A stretch of 11,967 nt of DNA from Wohlfahrtiimonas sp. GTDB lineage: Bacteria; Pseudomonadota; Gammaproteobacteria; Cardiobacteriales; Wohlfahrtiimonadaceae. Numbering within the stretch: position 1 is the stretch's first letter; each line of letters opens with the position of its first letter. The stretch lies in the NCBI GenBank assembly GCA_030149965.1, contig JASLHB010000063.1, positions 1 through 11,967 of the forward strand, written 5' to 3'. The translations under genes were made by a program, and so were the position numbers. Under the pieces are notes generated by a model that saw only the letters and a program-made list of their open reading frames with translations, was not told the origin of the DNA and did no database searches. Of the stretch, positions 1 to 7,929 are shown piece after piece.

Positions 1-251
1 TTGCCTTTGCCCACTAAAACAACATTTCCAGCATAAATGCTTTCGCCTGAACGCTTCATTTCCATCAATTCAATGCCCAATCGTTCAAACATCTTTGCCA
101 CAATTTCTGTACCAGCCACAACGCCATCTTCCCGCGTTGCATAACGAATTTCCGCAATTTGATCTCGAATACCCAAAAGTTCACAAGTGAGATCAATATA
201 AGGCACATCTTCTCGAATTAAGCGCTCAATTTCATCAATTGTCATAAACAT
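1..251 (-). CDS. modD: ModD-like molybdenum utilization protein (NadC-type phosphoribosyltransferase family), partial at 3' end
   Basis: Only the first 83 codons are present; the frame is open to base 1. The N-terminus carries REDVPYIDLTCELLGI (residues 13-28) and GVVAGTEIVAKMFERLG (43-59). This is the layout of ModD, a relative of quinolinate phosphoribosyltransferase (NadC) found near molybdate transport genes; its exact reaction is not well established. The ATG at 251 has a GAGGA ribosome binding site (259-263) seven bases upstream; a second in-frame ATG lies two codons in. The gene starts 24 bp after the sbcC stop on the same strand, so it is probably co-transcribed with sbcDC, although no functional link is known. 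The main alternative is a true NadC, but the 'EDVPY.DLT..LLGI' wording favours ModD. The catalytic part lies outside the window, so this rests on N-terminal resemblance only. Confidence 0.66.
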   Translation of the reverse strand, partial: MFMTIDEIERLIREDVPYIDLTCELLGIRDQIAEIRYATREDGVVAGTEIVAKMFERLGIELMEMKRSGESIYAGNVVLVGKG

Positions 252-275
252 AAAAAAATCCTCAGAGTAAATTAA

Positions 276-3200
276 TCAAGATATATTACAAATCTTCTCA
301 CAACCTGGCCCAAGAATTTCACTTTTCCCGCCATTCATAGGTTTAACTCGAATTTGAGTTGCGATGCGCTCTTTTAAGGCTGAAACATGGGAAATCACGC
401 CGATCAACTTCCCTTCGCCATGCAAATTCGATAATGTCGCCAAAGCTGTATCCAGCGCTTCTTCATCCAATGTGCCAAATCCTTCATCTAAAAACAATGA
501 ATCCACGCGAACTTTTCGGCTCGCCATTTTCGATAAGCCAAGCGCCAACGCTAAACTAATGATGAAGCTTTCTCCGCCTGATAAATTCTTCGTAGATCGC
601 ACTTCGCCCGCTTGATAATTATCGATCACATTCAGCTTCAACGGTTCTTTATCATCGCGCATTAATAAATAACGATCGGTCATTTTTTCCAACTGTCGAT
701 TGGCATGATTCACCATCAATTCGAACGTCAAACCTTGCGCAAAGTTTCGATATTTTTTCCCATCCGCAGAACCAATCAAACCATGCAATTTATCCCAACG
801 CTGACATTCTAATCGCTGTGCATCAATGGCTTCTTTCTTCTCTGCAATTCGGCTCAGCGCTTTACTATTTTCAGTCAATTGAAATTCAATTTGATTCGCG
901 GCTGTTTGTTGTGCCAATAATTGCTCATTCCATGATTCATAAGTTGGCGATAAATCTTCCATCGTTTGATCCGTCAATTGTTGCGCGCGCATTTTGATCA
1001 ACTGTTCTTGACGATCTTTTTCTCGTGCATTTAAATCAATGGATCTTTGCTCTAATTGTTGAGCTTCTGCTTGTAAGTCCGCCAATATTTCAACTTCTAA
1101 CAATGCTGATAAAAATGCCGTTTCATCCTCAAATGATTGCGCTGTTAATTGAGATTTAAATTCTGCTTCTTTCTCAATTAATCGTTCATTTCGCTCTGAA
1201 ATATTTTGATTCAACTGTTCAATTTTTTGTGTCAACAATCCAACTGCTTGTTGTTGCTTAATTCGCTCAGCTTCTGCTGATTTCAATTGATGATTGAGAT
1301 TTCGCAACTCATCATTCATGGATTTTTCTGCGGCATCTACATTCTGCTCACCAAACAAAACGATTCGCTCAGATGATAATGTGCTGCATTCTTGCGCCAA
1401 TTCAGGCAACTTAATTTGTTGCGCAGTTAATGTAGATTGCTTTGTTTCAACTATTGCCTGTAATCGCTGAGTTTCACCTTTATTATCATTCAATGTTTTC
1501 TGAATCGTTTGCGACAATGTTTGTTGTGCTTGCCATTCATCTAATCGTGCTTTTAGTTGAGCAATCGTAACGTTCACATCTTCATTTAACTCTACGGATA
1601 ACTTCTGTAAATCCTGCTCAATTTCGACTTTTGCCTGCTGATAATTCTTTATCACCTCAGCCAGTTCAGCTTGCTTTTCCAATAGCAAAAGCATTGCACT
1701 CGCATGATCTTGCTGAGCTTTCTCATGTGCAGATGAAAATTTGGCAACCAACAAATCAATTTCAGCAATCTCTTTATCTGATTGCTGAATTTTGTGCTCT
1801 GTATCTTCAATTTTATTGATGAATGCAGTTAATTCCTCGATTTTAAGCTCAATTTCCGTTTGCTCAGGCAAATTCCCTTTTGCAAAAGGATGATCTTCTG
1901 AACCGCACAACGGACAAGCTTTGCCATCTTGCAATTGCAAGCGCGCATCTTCATAACTCGCAATGCGATTCAGCAATGTTTGCTCACGCAGCGCCGCATC
2001 TTTATCCGCGCGATATTCTCGGAGCAATCTCCCAGCCAATAATGTTTCCAACTCTGTTTTGAGTAATTGATGATCCTGCGCTTTCGTTGCTTGCTTCGCG
2101 GTTTGAGCATCTAATTCTTTCTTCGCATTTTCGATTACTGCTTGCAATTGATCTGATTTTTTCTGCTCTTTAATCAATGTATCTGATTTACTCTGAATAG
2201 CAGTTGCTTGCGTTTGCCATTGTAAAAGTTGAGATTGAATCGCCACAAGATTTCGCACCAGCCATTCATCCGCACTATGTTCCTGCAAATAGTTTTGTGC
2301 ATTCACTAATGCTTCATTGTGTGCTTTCATCGCTGAATGTTGCGCTGTGATTTCTGTATTATTCAGCGCAATTTCTTTCGTTAATTCATCACAAATATTC
2401 TGTAACTCTGCTAATCCACGCTGTTTTTCAGCCAATGAAACATCTATTTTTCTCACTTCTTTCCAAATAGATTTTTGCGCTTCATGCTTCGTGATTAGCG
2501 CTTCATTTTGCTCTGATAATTTTTGGCACAATGATTGTTGAGCGGTTAATTCTGCTTGGATCATTGGCAGCTGCTCATTTTCCAAGGATAAAGCTGATTG
2601 ATCTTTGCGCTGTTGCTTTCGTTCGCCATCTAGCACAACATATTTGCTTTCAATCGCCGCAGCTTTCATCGCCAATGTGATCTGATTTTTTTTCGGTGAA
2701 AATGCTTCAATTGATTCATTCAACGCGATTTGATCAACTTTTATTTCTGCCAATGTTTGCTCAAGCACATTCATCTGCTTTAGCCAATCAATCGCCGCAC
2801 GAACTGTTTCAATCTTTCCTTGCAACTCAGTATTTATTTGTTTTTGCTGTGCTAATTGCGCTGTTAATTCTGTGATCTGATCCGCGGATAAAAGTTCAAT
2901 GCCGCCAATTTCAGCTTGTAAAATTTCTAATTGCTTATGTTCATGGGATTTACGAACATGCACTTGCTGAGAGATTTCAGAGTAAATTTCTGTGCCGGTC
3001 ATTTGCTCCAGTATTTCAGATTTATGCCCAACATCCGCTTTCAAAAAGCTATCAAAACTACCTTGCGCCAATAAAATTGAGCGATTGAATCGCTTAAAAT
3101 CCATCCCAGTTTTTTCTTCAATCACAGCCACAACTTTGCTTTTCTTGCTTTCTATAATTTTGCCAGATTCAGCTTCTGCAATTTGATGTTCTTGATCTTG

Positions 3201-3527
3201 CAATGCGCCATCAGGTGATTTTCGCGCTTTGCGCTGTTCCCAATGGCAACGATAAATGCCTGCTTGAGATTGAAAGACAACTTCCGCATAACATTCGCCT
3301 GTATGGCGAGACATTATTTCATTTTCACCTTTAGTGATTTTGCCCAATCTTGGCGTTTCTCCATACAAAGCCAAGCAAATCGCATCTAAAATTGTGGATT
3401 TCCCTGCGCCAGTTGGCCCAGTTAATGCAAAAATCCCATTGGTTTCATATTCAGGATTCGTGAAATCAATGCGCCATTCGCCTTGCAGAGAATTGAGGTT
3501 TTTAAATCGTAATTCTAAAATCTTCAT
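276..3527 (-). CDS. sbcC: SbcC, ATPase subunit of the SbcCD nuclease (Rad50-like SMC-family protein)
   Basis: The protein has 1083 residues, close to the usual SbcC length. Walker A is GPTGAGKST at residues 37-45 and the Q-loop glutamine is near residue 155 (SILLAQGSF). A long Gln/Glu/Lys-rich coiled-coil region is split almost exactly in the middle by the zinc hook CPLC (538-541). The ABC signature LSGGES is at 982-987, Walker B LFLDE at 1011-1015 and the H-loop ISH at 1045-1047, so all ATPase motifs are intact. In the SbcCD family the ATPase heads control the SbcD nuclease while the hook dimerises coiled coils; the complex cuts hairpins and protein-blocked DNA ends in the cytoplasm. The ATG at 3527 lies 7 bp after the sbcD stop, with GGAG at 3538-3541, so the two are translationally linked. 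Many short frames on the opposite strand here are shadows. Confidence 0.97.
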   Translation of the reverse strand: MKILELRFKNLNSLQGEWRIDFTNPEYETNGIFALTGPTGAGKSTILDAICLALYGETPRLGKITKGENEIMSRHTGECYAEVVFQSQAGIYRCHWEQRKARKSPDGALQDQEHQIAEAESGKIIESKKSKVVAVIEEKTGMDFKRFNRSILLAQGSFDSFLKADVGHKSEILEQMTGTEIYSEISQQVHVRKSHEHKQLEILQAEIGGIELLSADQITELTAQLAQQKQINTELQGKIETVRAAIDWLKQMNVLEQTLAEIKVDQIALNESIEAFSPKKNQITLAMKAAAIESKYVVLDGERKQQRKDQSALSLENEQLPMIQAELTAQQSLCQKLSEQNEALITKHEAQKSIWKEVRKIDVSLAEKQRGLAELQNICDELTKEIALNNTEITAQHSAMKAHNEALVNAQNYLQEHSADEWLVRNLVAIQSQLLQWQTQATAIQSKSDTLIKEQKKSDQLQAVIENAKKELDAQTAKQATKAQDHQLLKTELETLLAGRLLREYRADKDAALREQTLLNRIASYEDARLQLQDGKACPLCGSEDHPFAKGNLPEQTEIELKIEELTAFINKIEDTEHKIQQSDKEIAEIDLLVAKFSSAHEKAQQDHASAMLLLLEKQAELAEVIKNYQQAKVEIEQDLQKLSVELNEDVNVTIAQLKARLDEWQAQQTLSQTIQKTLNDNKGETQRLQAIVETKQSTLTAQQIKLPELAQECSTLSSERIVLFGEQNVDAAEKSMNDELRNLNHQLKSAEAERIKQQQAVGLLTQKIEQLNQNISERNERLIEKEAEFKSQLTAQSFEDETAFLSALLEVEILADLQAEAQQLEQRSIDLNAREKDRQEQLIKMRAQQLTDQTMEDLSPTYESWNEQLLAQQTAANQIEFQLTENSKALSRIAEKKEAIDAQRLECQRWDKLHGLIGSADGKKYRNFAQGLTFELMVNHANRQLEKMTDRYLLMRDDKEPLKLNVIDNYQAGEVRSTKNLSGGESFIISLALALGLSKMASRKVRVDSLFLDEGFGTLDEEALDTALATLSNLHGEGKLIGVISHVSALKERIATQIRVKPMNGGKSEILGPGCEKICNIS

Positions 3528-3534
3528 GGCTCAT

Positions 3535-4773
3535 TTACTCCGCGCGTTCATCTTGATCTTGAATGGTTTGAATAATTTCTGCATAAGAGCTGATTAACTC
3601 AGCTTTCTCTTCTTCCATCACATCATGAGATGCTAAGCAGCGCGCAAAGACATCATGCGGATTCAAATCATCCAAAGTTTCTTCATCCACTTCTGAACGA
3701 ATCACGCGCGCCATCAATCGTTGATTCTTAATGCGCAAAACTTCTAGCTCACTATTATCCAACGATTCGTCCAGCATTTCCCGTAAATCACTGATAATTT
3801 CTGCGCCTGTATATTCAATTTCTAGCCAAGCTTTGCTTTGGGCTTTCTTCAAAGCAACAATTGCATCTTGAATATCCAACAATGAACCTGTGATTTTCAC
3901 TAAATCTTGAAATCTCGGCACTAACAATGATTCGATCGTTGGTTGCTTGCCATCAAAATCCACAAGTAAAACTTGTTTATCCTGCTTTGCTTCTCCATAG
4001 CCCATTGGAATTGGTGAGCCTGAATATCGAATGTGTTCAGCGCCACCAACTTTCTGTGGCACATGCAAATGTCCCAATGCTAAATAATCAATGGATTCTG
4101 GAAATAAATCGCGCCCAACATGCGCAAGCGAACCGACATACAATTCACGAACGCCATCGCCATCCATCGTTTTCGCGCCTGCTGTAAATAAATGTCCCAT
4201 TCCAATGATTGGCACATCATTGAATCCTTGCTTCGCTAAATCAGCCTGTTTCTGCTCTGCAATAGTACAAACCGCTGAATAATGCTGATGAATCCCTTCC
4301 ATCAGCTTGGCATTTTTATCATCAATATTTTCGCCAGCTTCTAATGTACGAATATCTTTATCACGCAAATATGGCACAGCACAAATGATCGCTTCTGGCT
4401 GATCATCGTTATATAACGTAATCACTTCATCCGCCAAATCTTCTGTCACAGAACCTACAACATGCACATCCAACGCTTTTAATAATGCTTGTGGTGCATT
4501 TAAAAATGTTGGTGAATCATGGTTGCCACCAATGATTACAACATGGCGACAATGAGAACTTGCCACTTGATATAGGAAGCGATAATACAAAGATTGCGCA
4601 CGATTACTTGGCGTACTTGTGTCAAATACATCGCCCGCGATCAATAAAACATCCACCGATTGTTCATTGATTGCATCCACCAGCCAATTCAAGAATGATT
4701 CAAATTCTGCATATCGCTTCTTTTGATAAAGCGCGCGCCCTAAGTGCCAATCGGCTGTGTGTAATATTCTCAT
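3535..4773 (-). CDS. sbcD: SbcD, Mre11-like nuclease subunit of SbcCD
   Basis: This metallophosphoesterase-type nuclease has 412 residues, close to the roughly 400 of Escherichia coli SbcD. Metal-binding motifs are in order: DWH at 8-10, GDVFD at 47-51, GNHD at 83-86, GMGH at 191-194 and GHLH at 234-237. It supplies the nuclease activity (3'-5' exonuclease and endonuclease in the family) and SbcC supplies ATP-driven gating. The open frame extends to a TTG at 4785. I chose the ATG at 4773 because it gives the canonical MRILHTADWHLGR start and has a GGA seven bases upstream, while the TTG has no ribosome binding site. It is the first gene of an sbcD-sbcC-modD run and is divergent from the methyltransferase gene, with about 130 bp between them. 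I saw no convincing -35/-10 pair for it. Confidence 0.96.
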   Translation of the reverse strand: MRILHTADWHLGRALYQKKRYAEFESFLNWLVDAINEQSVDVLLIAGDVFDTSTPSNRAQSLYYRFLYQVASSHCRHVVIIGGNHDSPTFLNAPQALLKALDVHVVGSVTEDLADEVITLYNDDQPEAIICAVPYLRDKDIRTLEAGENIDDKNAKLMEGIHQHYSAVCTIAEQKQADLAKQGFNDVPIIGMGHLFTAGAKTMDGDGVRELYVGSLAHVGRDLFPESIDYLALGHLHVPQKVGGAEHIRYSGSPIPMGYGEAKQDKQVLLVDFDGKQPTIESLLVPRFQDLVKITGSLLDIQDAIVALKKAQSKAWLEIEYTGAEIISDLREMLDESLDNSELEVLRIKNQRLMARVIRSEVDEETLDDLNPHDVFARCLASHDVMEEEKAELISSYAEIIQTIQDQDERAE

Positions 4774-4862
4774 GCCATTATCCAATGATTTATTATGGTA
4801 GAGATATTAGCATTGATTGGATTGGTTAGGCATTTAACTAATGCTCAATCTTCACGATTAGA

Positions 4863-4868
4863 TATAAT
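4863..4868 (+). promoter_or_regulatory. Candidate -10 box for the methyltransferase-HNH cassette
   Basis: A perfect TATAAT lies in the gap between the divergent sbcD and methyltransferase genes and would give a leader of about 28 bases. No recognisable -35 hexamer sits 16-18 bases upstream, and the region is AT-rich enough for such a box to arise by chance. Confidence 0.35.
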
Positions 4869-4902
4869 CATTAACTCATAATTAATATGATCGAATATCG
4901 TG

Positions 4903-5496
4903 ATGAATAATACTTTTGATTATTACAATAACAATGCCGAATCCTTTATTGATAATAGTTTTTCTGTGAATATGGAAAATCTTTATCAGCCATTTTTACG
5001 TTATATGAAAAAAGGCAGTTGGATTTTAGACGTTGGTTGTGGCTCAGGGCGTGATTCACTTTATTTCAAAACCCAAGGTTATCATATTGAAGCACTCGAT
5101 TATTCACCTGAATTAGTGAAAATCGCACAAGAAAAAACAGGTTTAGCAATTCGATTACAAAGCTTTTATGATCTCAATGAACAAGATTTATATGATGGCA
5201 TTTGGGCTTGTGCTTCCTTATTACATTGTGAGCGAGAACGATTATCTGAAGTCACGCAAAAGCTCATCAATGCACTCAAAAATAATGGCATTTGTTATCT
5301 ATCATTTAAATATGGAGAAAATAATCGTGCAGATAAAGGTCGAGAGTTCACTGATCTCAATGAAGAACAAGCTCAAAGATTATTAAAATCATTTGATAAT
5401 ATTTTATTATTACAACAATGGATTACTATTGATAATCGCCCAAATCATAGTGAATCTTGGTTAAATATTATCTTTCGTAAAGTGGAGAATCTGTAA
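4903..5496 (+). CDS. Class I SAM-dependent methyltransferase, small stand-alone type
   Basis: The product has 197 residues from the ATG at 4903; a GTG directly before it (4900) is an equally possible start, and neither has a clear ribosome binding site. SAM-binding motif I reads ILDVGCGSGRDS (residues 41-52) and the acidic residue ending strand 2 is the Asp of ALDYS (near 66). It continues with DGIWACASLLHC (98-109), SFKYGE and GREFTDL, a conserved layout I recall from small bacterial methyltransferases of unknown substrate. There is no (D/N)PP(Y/F) motif IV, no Pro-Cys cytosine methyltransferase motif and no target-recognition domain, so a classical DNA-modification enzyme is unlikely; a small molecule, RNA or protein substrate is more plausible. 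It overlaps the HNH gene by one base (TAATG), so the two are almost certainly co-translated. Sampled GC is low (27% at 5281-5340). Confidence 0.88.
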   Translation: MNNTFDYYNNNAESFIDNSFSVNMENLYQPFLRYMKKGSWILDVGCGSGRDSLYFKTQGYHIEALDYSPELVKIAQEKTGLAIRLQSFYDLNEQDLYDGIWACASLLHCERERLSEVTQKLINALKNNGICYLSFKYGENNRADKGREFTDLNEEQAQRLLKSFDNILLLQQWITIDNRPNHSESWLNIIFRKVENL

Positions 5497-6545
5497 TGTT
5501 TCCACATCAAGCTGAGAACTACATTGATCCAATTCCCACCGCACAAGAACAATTAAAATTCCTTAATCAAGTGCAATATTTATTACAAAATGGACGATCC
5601 ACAACGACCTATAAATATGCATTATTAATGTCATTGGTGCGTTTATCCATTGAAAAAGGTGATAATTCAGGCAAAGCATTATTCTTAAGTGCTGATGATA
5701 TTGCGGAAAAATTCATTGAAATCTATTGGCAACAATCTCGACCTTTTCAATTTGAATCGGATCAACCATTTATTCTAAATCAACACAGCAACCGAAATCA
5801 ACAAGCTAAAATCATCAATCTAATCAATGATGTTTATCCTAAGCCGACTACATTAGTCAGCTTGCAACGCAATCCAAAACAATGGCAAGCGCTGAAGAAT
5901 TCTGTGATTAATACTGTATTAAGCAATCCTATTGAACGATTACAGGAAATTTCAGGCAAAACTGTGCCATTTTTGTATCATCCTAATCATGCCAATAAAC
6001 AAGGCTTGTTGCTCTTACCAAAAGTAATGTATTCACTGCGACAATTCAGCAATTTAATTGAAGAACTTTGTCAAAAGAAATGGATGGATTCTATTTTGCT
6101 TTATAAAAAAAATGAGCATTTACTGAATGGAATTCAAAACCTACAGCAATTTTTATTTGAATACGATCGTAATCAATTAACCAAAATCGCACCAATTTTA
6201 AAAGATATTCAGGAGAATCATTGCTTTTACTGCAATAAAACTATCACAGGCAAACAAGCTGTAGATCATTTTATTCCTTGGTCAATGTATCCTTCTGATA
6301 CTGGACATAATTTCGTACTGGCAGATCATGCTTGTAATTCTGATAAGAGCAATTTACTGGCTGATATTCCATTCTATGAACGCTGGAAAAAGAGAAATGA
6401 TATTCATAATAATGTCATCCAAACTGAAATTGAACCTTTGGGCTTTATTACAAACCTCCATGATTCCAATAGCATTGCAAAATGGGCTTATGATCATGCG
6501 AGAGAGAGCCAATATCAATTATGGCAAGGCAGAGATTTGGTATAA
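5496..6545 (+). CDS. HNH endonuclease domain protein with a long uncharacterised N-terminal region
   Basis: The protein has 349 residues. The C-terminal HNH module runs from about 240 to 290: zinc ligands C243 and C246 (HCFYC), the DH pair D257-H258 in VDHFIPWS, N272 in GHNFVLADH, H278, and CNSDK at 280-284. The order and spacing fit an active beta-beta-alpha-metal nuclease that cuts DNA. The first 240 residues match no domain I can name; they include TTTYKYALLMSLVRLSIEKGD (partly, 36-55) and DDIAEKFIEIYW, wording I recall from a widespread but unnamed HNH family. GGAG at 5484-5487 is eight bases before the ATG, which reuses the last base of the methyltransferase stop. Close coupling suggests the two proteins act together, possibly in defence, but this is inference. 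There is no intron or intein around it, so a homing role is unlikely. Confidence 0.88.
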   Translation: MFPHQAENYIDPIPTAQEQLKFLNQVQYLLQNGRSTTTYKYALLMSLVRLSIEKGDNSGKALFLSADDIAEKFIEIYWQQSRPFQFESDQPFILNQHSNRNQQAKIINLINDVYPKPTTLVSLQRNPKQWQALKNSVINTVLSNPIERLQEISGKTVPFLYHPNHANKQGLLLLPKVMYSLRQFSNLIEELCQKKWMDSILLYKKNEHLLNGIQNLQQFLFEYDRNQLTKIAPILKDIQENHCFYCNKTITGKQAVDHFIPWSMYPSDTGHNFVLADHACNSDKSNLLADIPFYERWKKRNDIHNNVIQTEIEPLGFITNLHDSNSIAKWAYDHARESQYQLWQGRDLV

Positions 6546-6546
6546 T
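6541..6546 (+). promoter_or_regulatory. Candidate -10 box for the MFS transporter gene
   Basis: A consensus TATAAT overlaps the stop codon of the HNH gene (TAA at 6543-6545) and would start transcription roughly 20 bases before the transporter ATG. The -35 region is poor. It may let the transporter be expressed separately from the upstream cassette. Confidence 0.35.
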
Positions 6547-6571
6547 CCAAGCTCATTGTAAGGAGCTGAAA

Positions 6572-7921
6572 ATGCAAACCAATCTTCCTTCAAAAAATTT
6601 CGAAGAATTTATCAATACCCACAAATTTTCCAAGTTTCAGTGGATGATTTTTGTCGTTTGCTTTCTCGTTGCATTGCTAGATGGCTATGATACGGTCGCC
6701 ATTGGCTACATTGCACCTAGCTTAATCCAAGAATGGGGCATTCAAAAGCCTGATTTAGCAACGGCAATGAGCGCAGGTTTATTTGGTATTGCGATTGGTG
6801 CAATCGGCTTTGGACCACTTGCTGATAAACTTGGCCGTAAAATCATGTTGGTAATCTCTGTATTAGTCTTTGGTATTGGCACATTCATCTCTGCCTACAG
6901 CCAAAACTTATTACATTTAGAAATCATGCGATTCATTACGGGTGTTGGTTTAGGTGCTGCAATGCCGAATGCTATTACACTTTTAACGGAATATTGCCCC
7001 AGTCAAAAAAAATTCTTTTTAGTCAATACAATGTTCTGTGGCTTTCCTGTGGGTGCGGCTTCTGGTGGATTTTTAGCTGCTTGGATCATTCCTGAATTTG
7101 GCTGGCAATCAGTATTATTTCTAGGGGGAATTGTGCCAGTAATTTTGGCGATTTTCTTAATATTTTTTATCCCAGAGTCTGCTCGCTATTCTATTAATAA
7201 AGGATTATCACAAGAAAAAATCAAAGAGACATTATCGCGTATTTCAGCAACAGCCCAAAATTATACAAATTTCTATTTATCAGAAAATAACACGACGATC
7301 CCAACAAAAAAGTCTGAAGGTATTCGCGTAATCTTATCTAAGCATTATGCAATTGGGTCTGTAATGCTTTGGATCACATATTTCATGGGCTTAGTGATTT
7401 TTTATGGTGTTTCTAACTGGATGCCAACATTATTCACCACAGCAAATATTGGTGGTTCGCTCACCGCCATTGTGACAGGTTTATTTGCTTTAGGTGGTTT
7501 AGGCGCAATTGCCAATGGTTGGTTGATGGATCGCTATAATCCAAGTTTATTAATCGCAACGTTCTTTGGTTTAACATTCATCACAGTCGGCGCAATTGGT
7601 TATTCCATCGATATGAGCACTGTAGCATTAGTATTCATTACGATCGTTGCGGGCATTGTAATGAATACAGCACAAGCATCCTTACCTTCATTTGCAGCTA
7701 ATTTTTATCCAACAGCAGGTCGAAGTACAGGCGTTTCTTGGATGCTTGGCATTGGTCGTTTTGGTGGAATTGCTGGCTCATATTTGGTTGCTGAACTCAT
7801 TAAAAGAGATATGAATCTACAGCAAATTTTTGTAATCTTGGCAATTCCCGCTGCGATTGCAACATGCACATTACTGATGATTTATTATCACTCTGATCAA
7901 CAGCCAACCAATCATCAATAA
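6572..7921 (+). CDS. MFS transporter, aromatic acid:H+ symporter (AAHS) family
   Basis: The protein has 449 residues, the usual AAHS size, with about 12 hydrophobic segments in the inner membrane. The family hallmark DGYDTVAIGYIAPSL is at 37-51, the loop 2-3 motif GPLADKLGRK at 81-90, PESARY at 201-206, the loop 8-9 motif GWLMDRYNP at 316-324, and YPTAGRSTGVSW before the last segments. AAHS members such as PcaK, BenK, VanK and MhpT import aromatic carboxylates with protons; the substrate here cannot be read from sequence and no aromatic catabolism gene is in the window. The frame is open from an ATG at 6521 inside the HNH gene, but the start at 6572 has AAGGAG (6560-6565) six bases upstream and gives the normal N-terminus. 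It follows the HNH gene by 26 bp, but its higher sampled GC (about 45% at 6781-6840) suggests it is not part of that cassette. Confidence 0.93.
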   Translation: MQTNLPSKNFEEFINTHKFSKFQWMIFVVCFLVALLDGYDTVAIGYIAPSLIQEWGIQKPDLATAMSAGLFGIAIGAIGFGPLADKLGRKIMLVISVLVFGIGTFISAYSQNLLHLEIMRFITGVGLGAAMPNAITLLTEYCPSQKKFFLVNTMFCGFPVGAASGGFLAAWIIPEFGWQSVLFLGGIVPVILAIFLIFFIPESARYSINKGLSQEKIKETLSRISATAQNYTNFYLSENNTTIPTKKSEGIRVILSKHYAIGSVMLWITYFMGLVIFYGVSNWMPTLFTTANIGGSLTAIVTGLFALGGLGAIANGWLMDRYNPSLLIATFFGLTFITVGAIGYSIDMSTVALVFITIVAGIVMNTAQASLPSFAANFYPTAGRSTGVSWMLGIGRFGGIAGSYLVAELIKRDMNLQQIFVILAIPAAIATCTLLMIYYHSDQQPTNHQ

Positions 7922-7929
7922 TGCTTAAA

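Noticed and set aside
359..3597. Several plus-strand open frames of 60-87 codons opposite sbcC and the sbcC/sbcD junction
   Set aside because: They lie antisense to a fully motif-supported gene, have no family resemblance and lack consistent ribosome binding sites.
3927..4282. Plus-strand open frames opposite sbcD
   Set aside because: They are shadows of the intact sbcD frame, with low-complexity, non-family translations.
4774..4785. Upstream TTG start for sbcD
   Set aside because: It has no ribosome binding site; the ATG at 4773 gives the canonical SbcD N-terminus with a nearby GGA.
4887..4910. Seven-codon leader frame (MIEYRDE) overlapping the methyltransferase start
   Set aside because: It has no ribosome binding site and no known leader-peptide features; it is likely chance in AT-rich DNA.
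5168..5386. 72-codon plus-strand frame inside the methyltransferase gene
   Set aside because: It is an out-of-frame shadow of a conserved methyltransferase and resembles nothing.
4903..6545. Calling the methyltransferase-HNH pair a type II restriction-modification system
   Set aside because: The methyltransferase lacks DNA amino-methyltransferase motif IV, the cytosine Pro-Cys motif and a recognition domain.
5496..6545. HNH protein as an intron or intein homing endonuclease
   Set aside because: There is no interrupted host gene, no reverse transcriptase and no splicing motifs, and the gene is coupled to a methyltransferase gene.
6328..6561. 77-codon frame across the end of the HNH gene
   Set aside because: It runs through the conserved HNH core in another frame and has no independent support.
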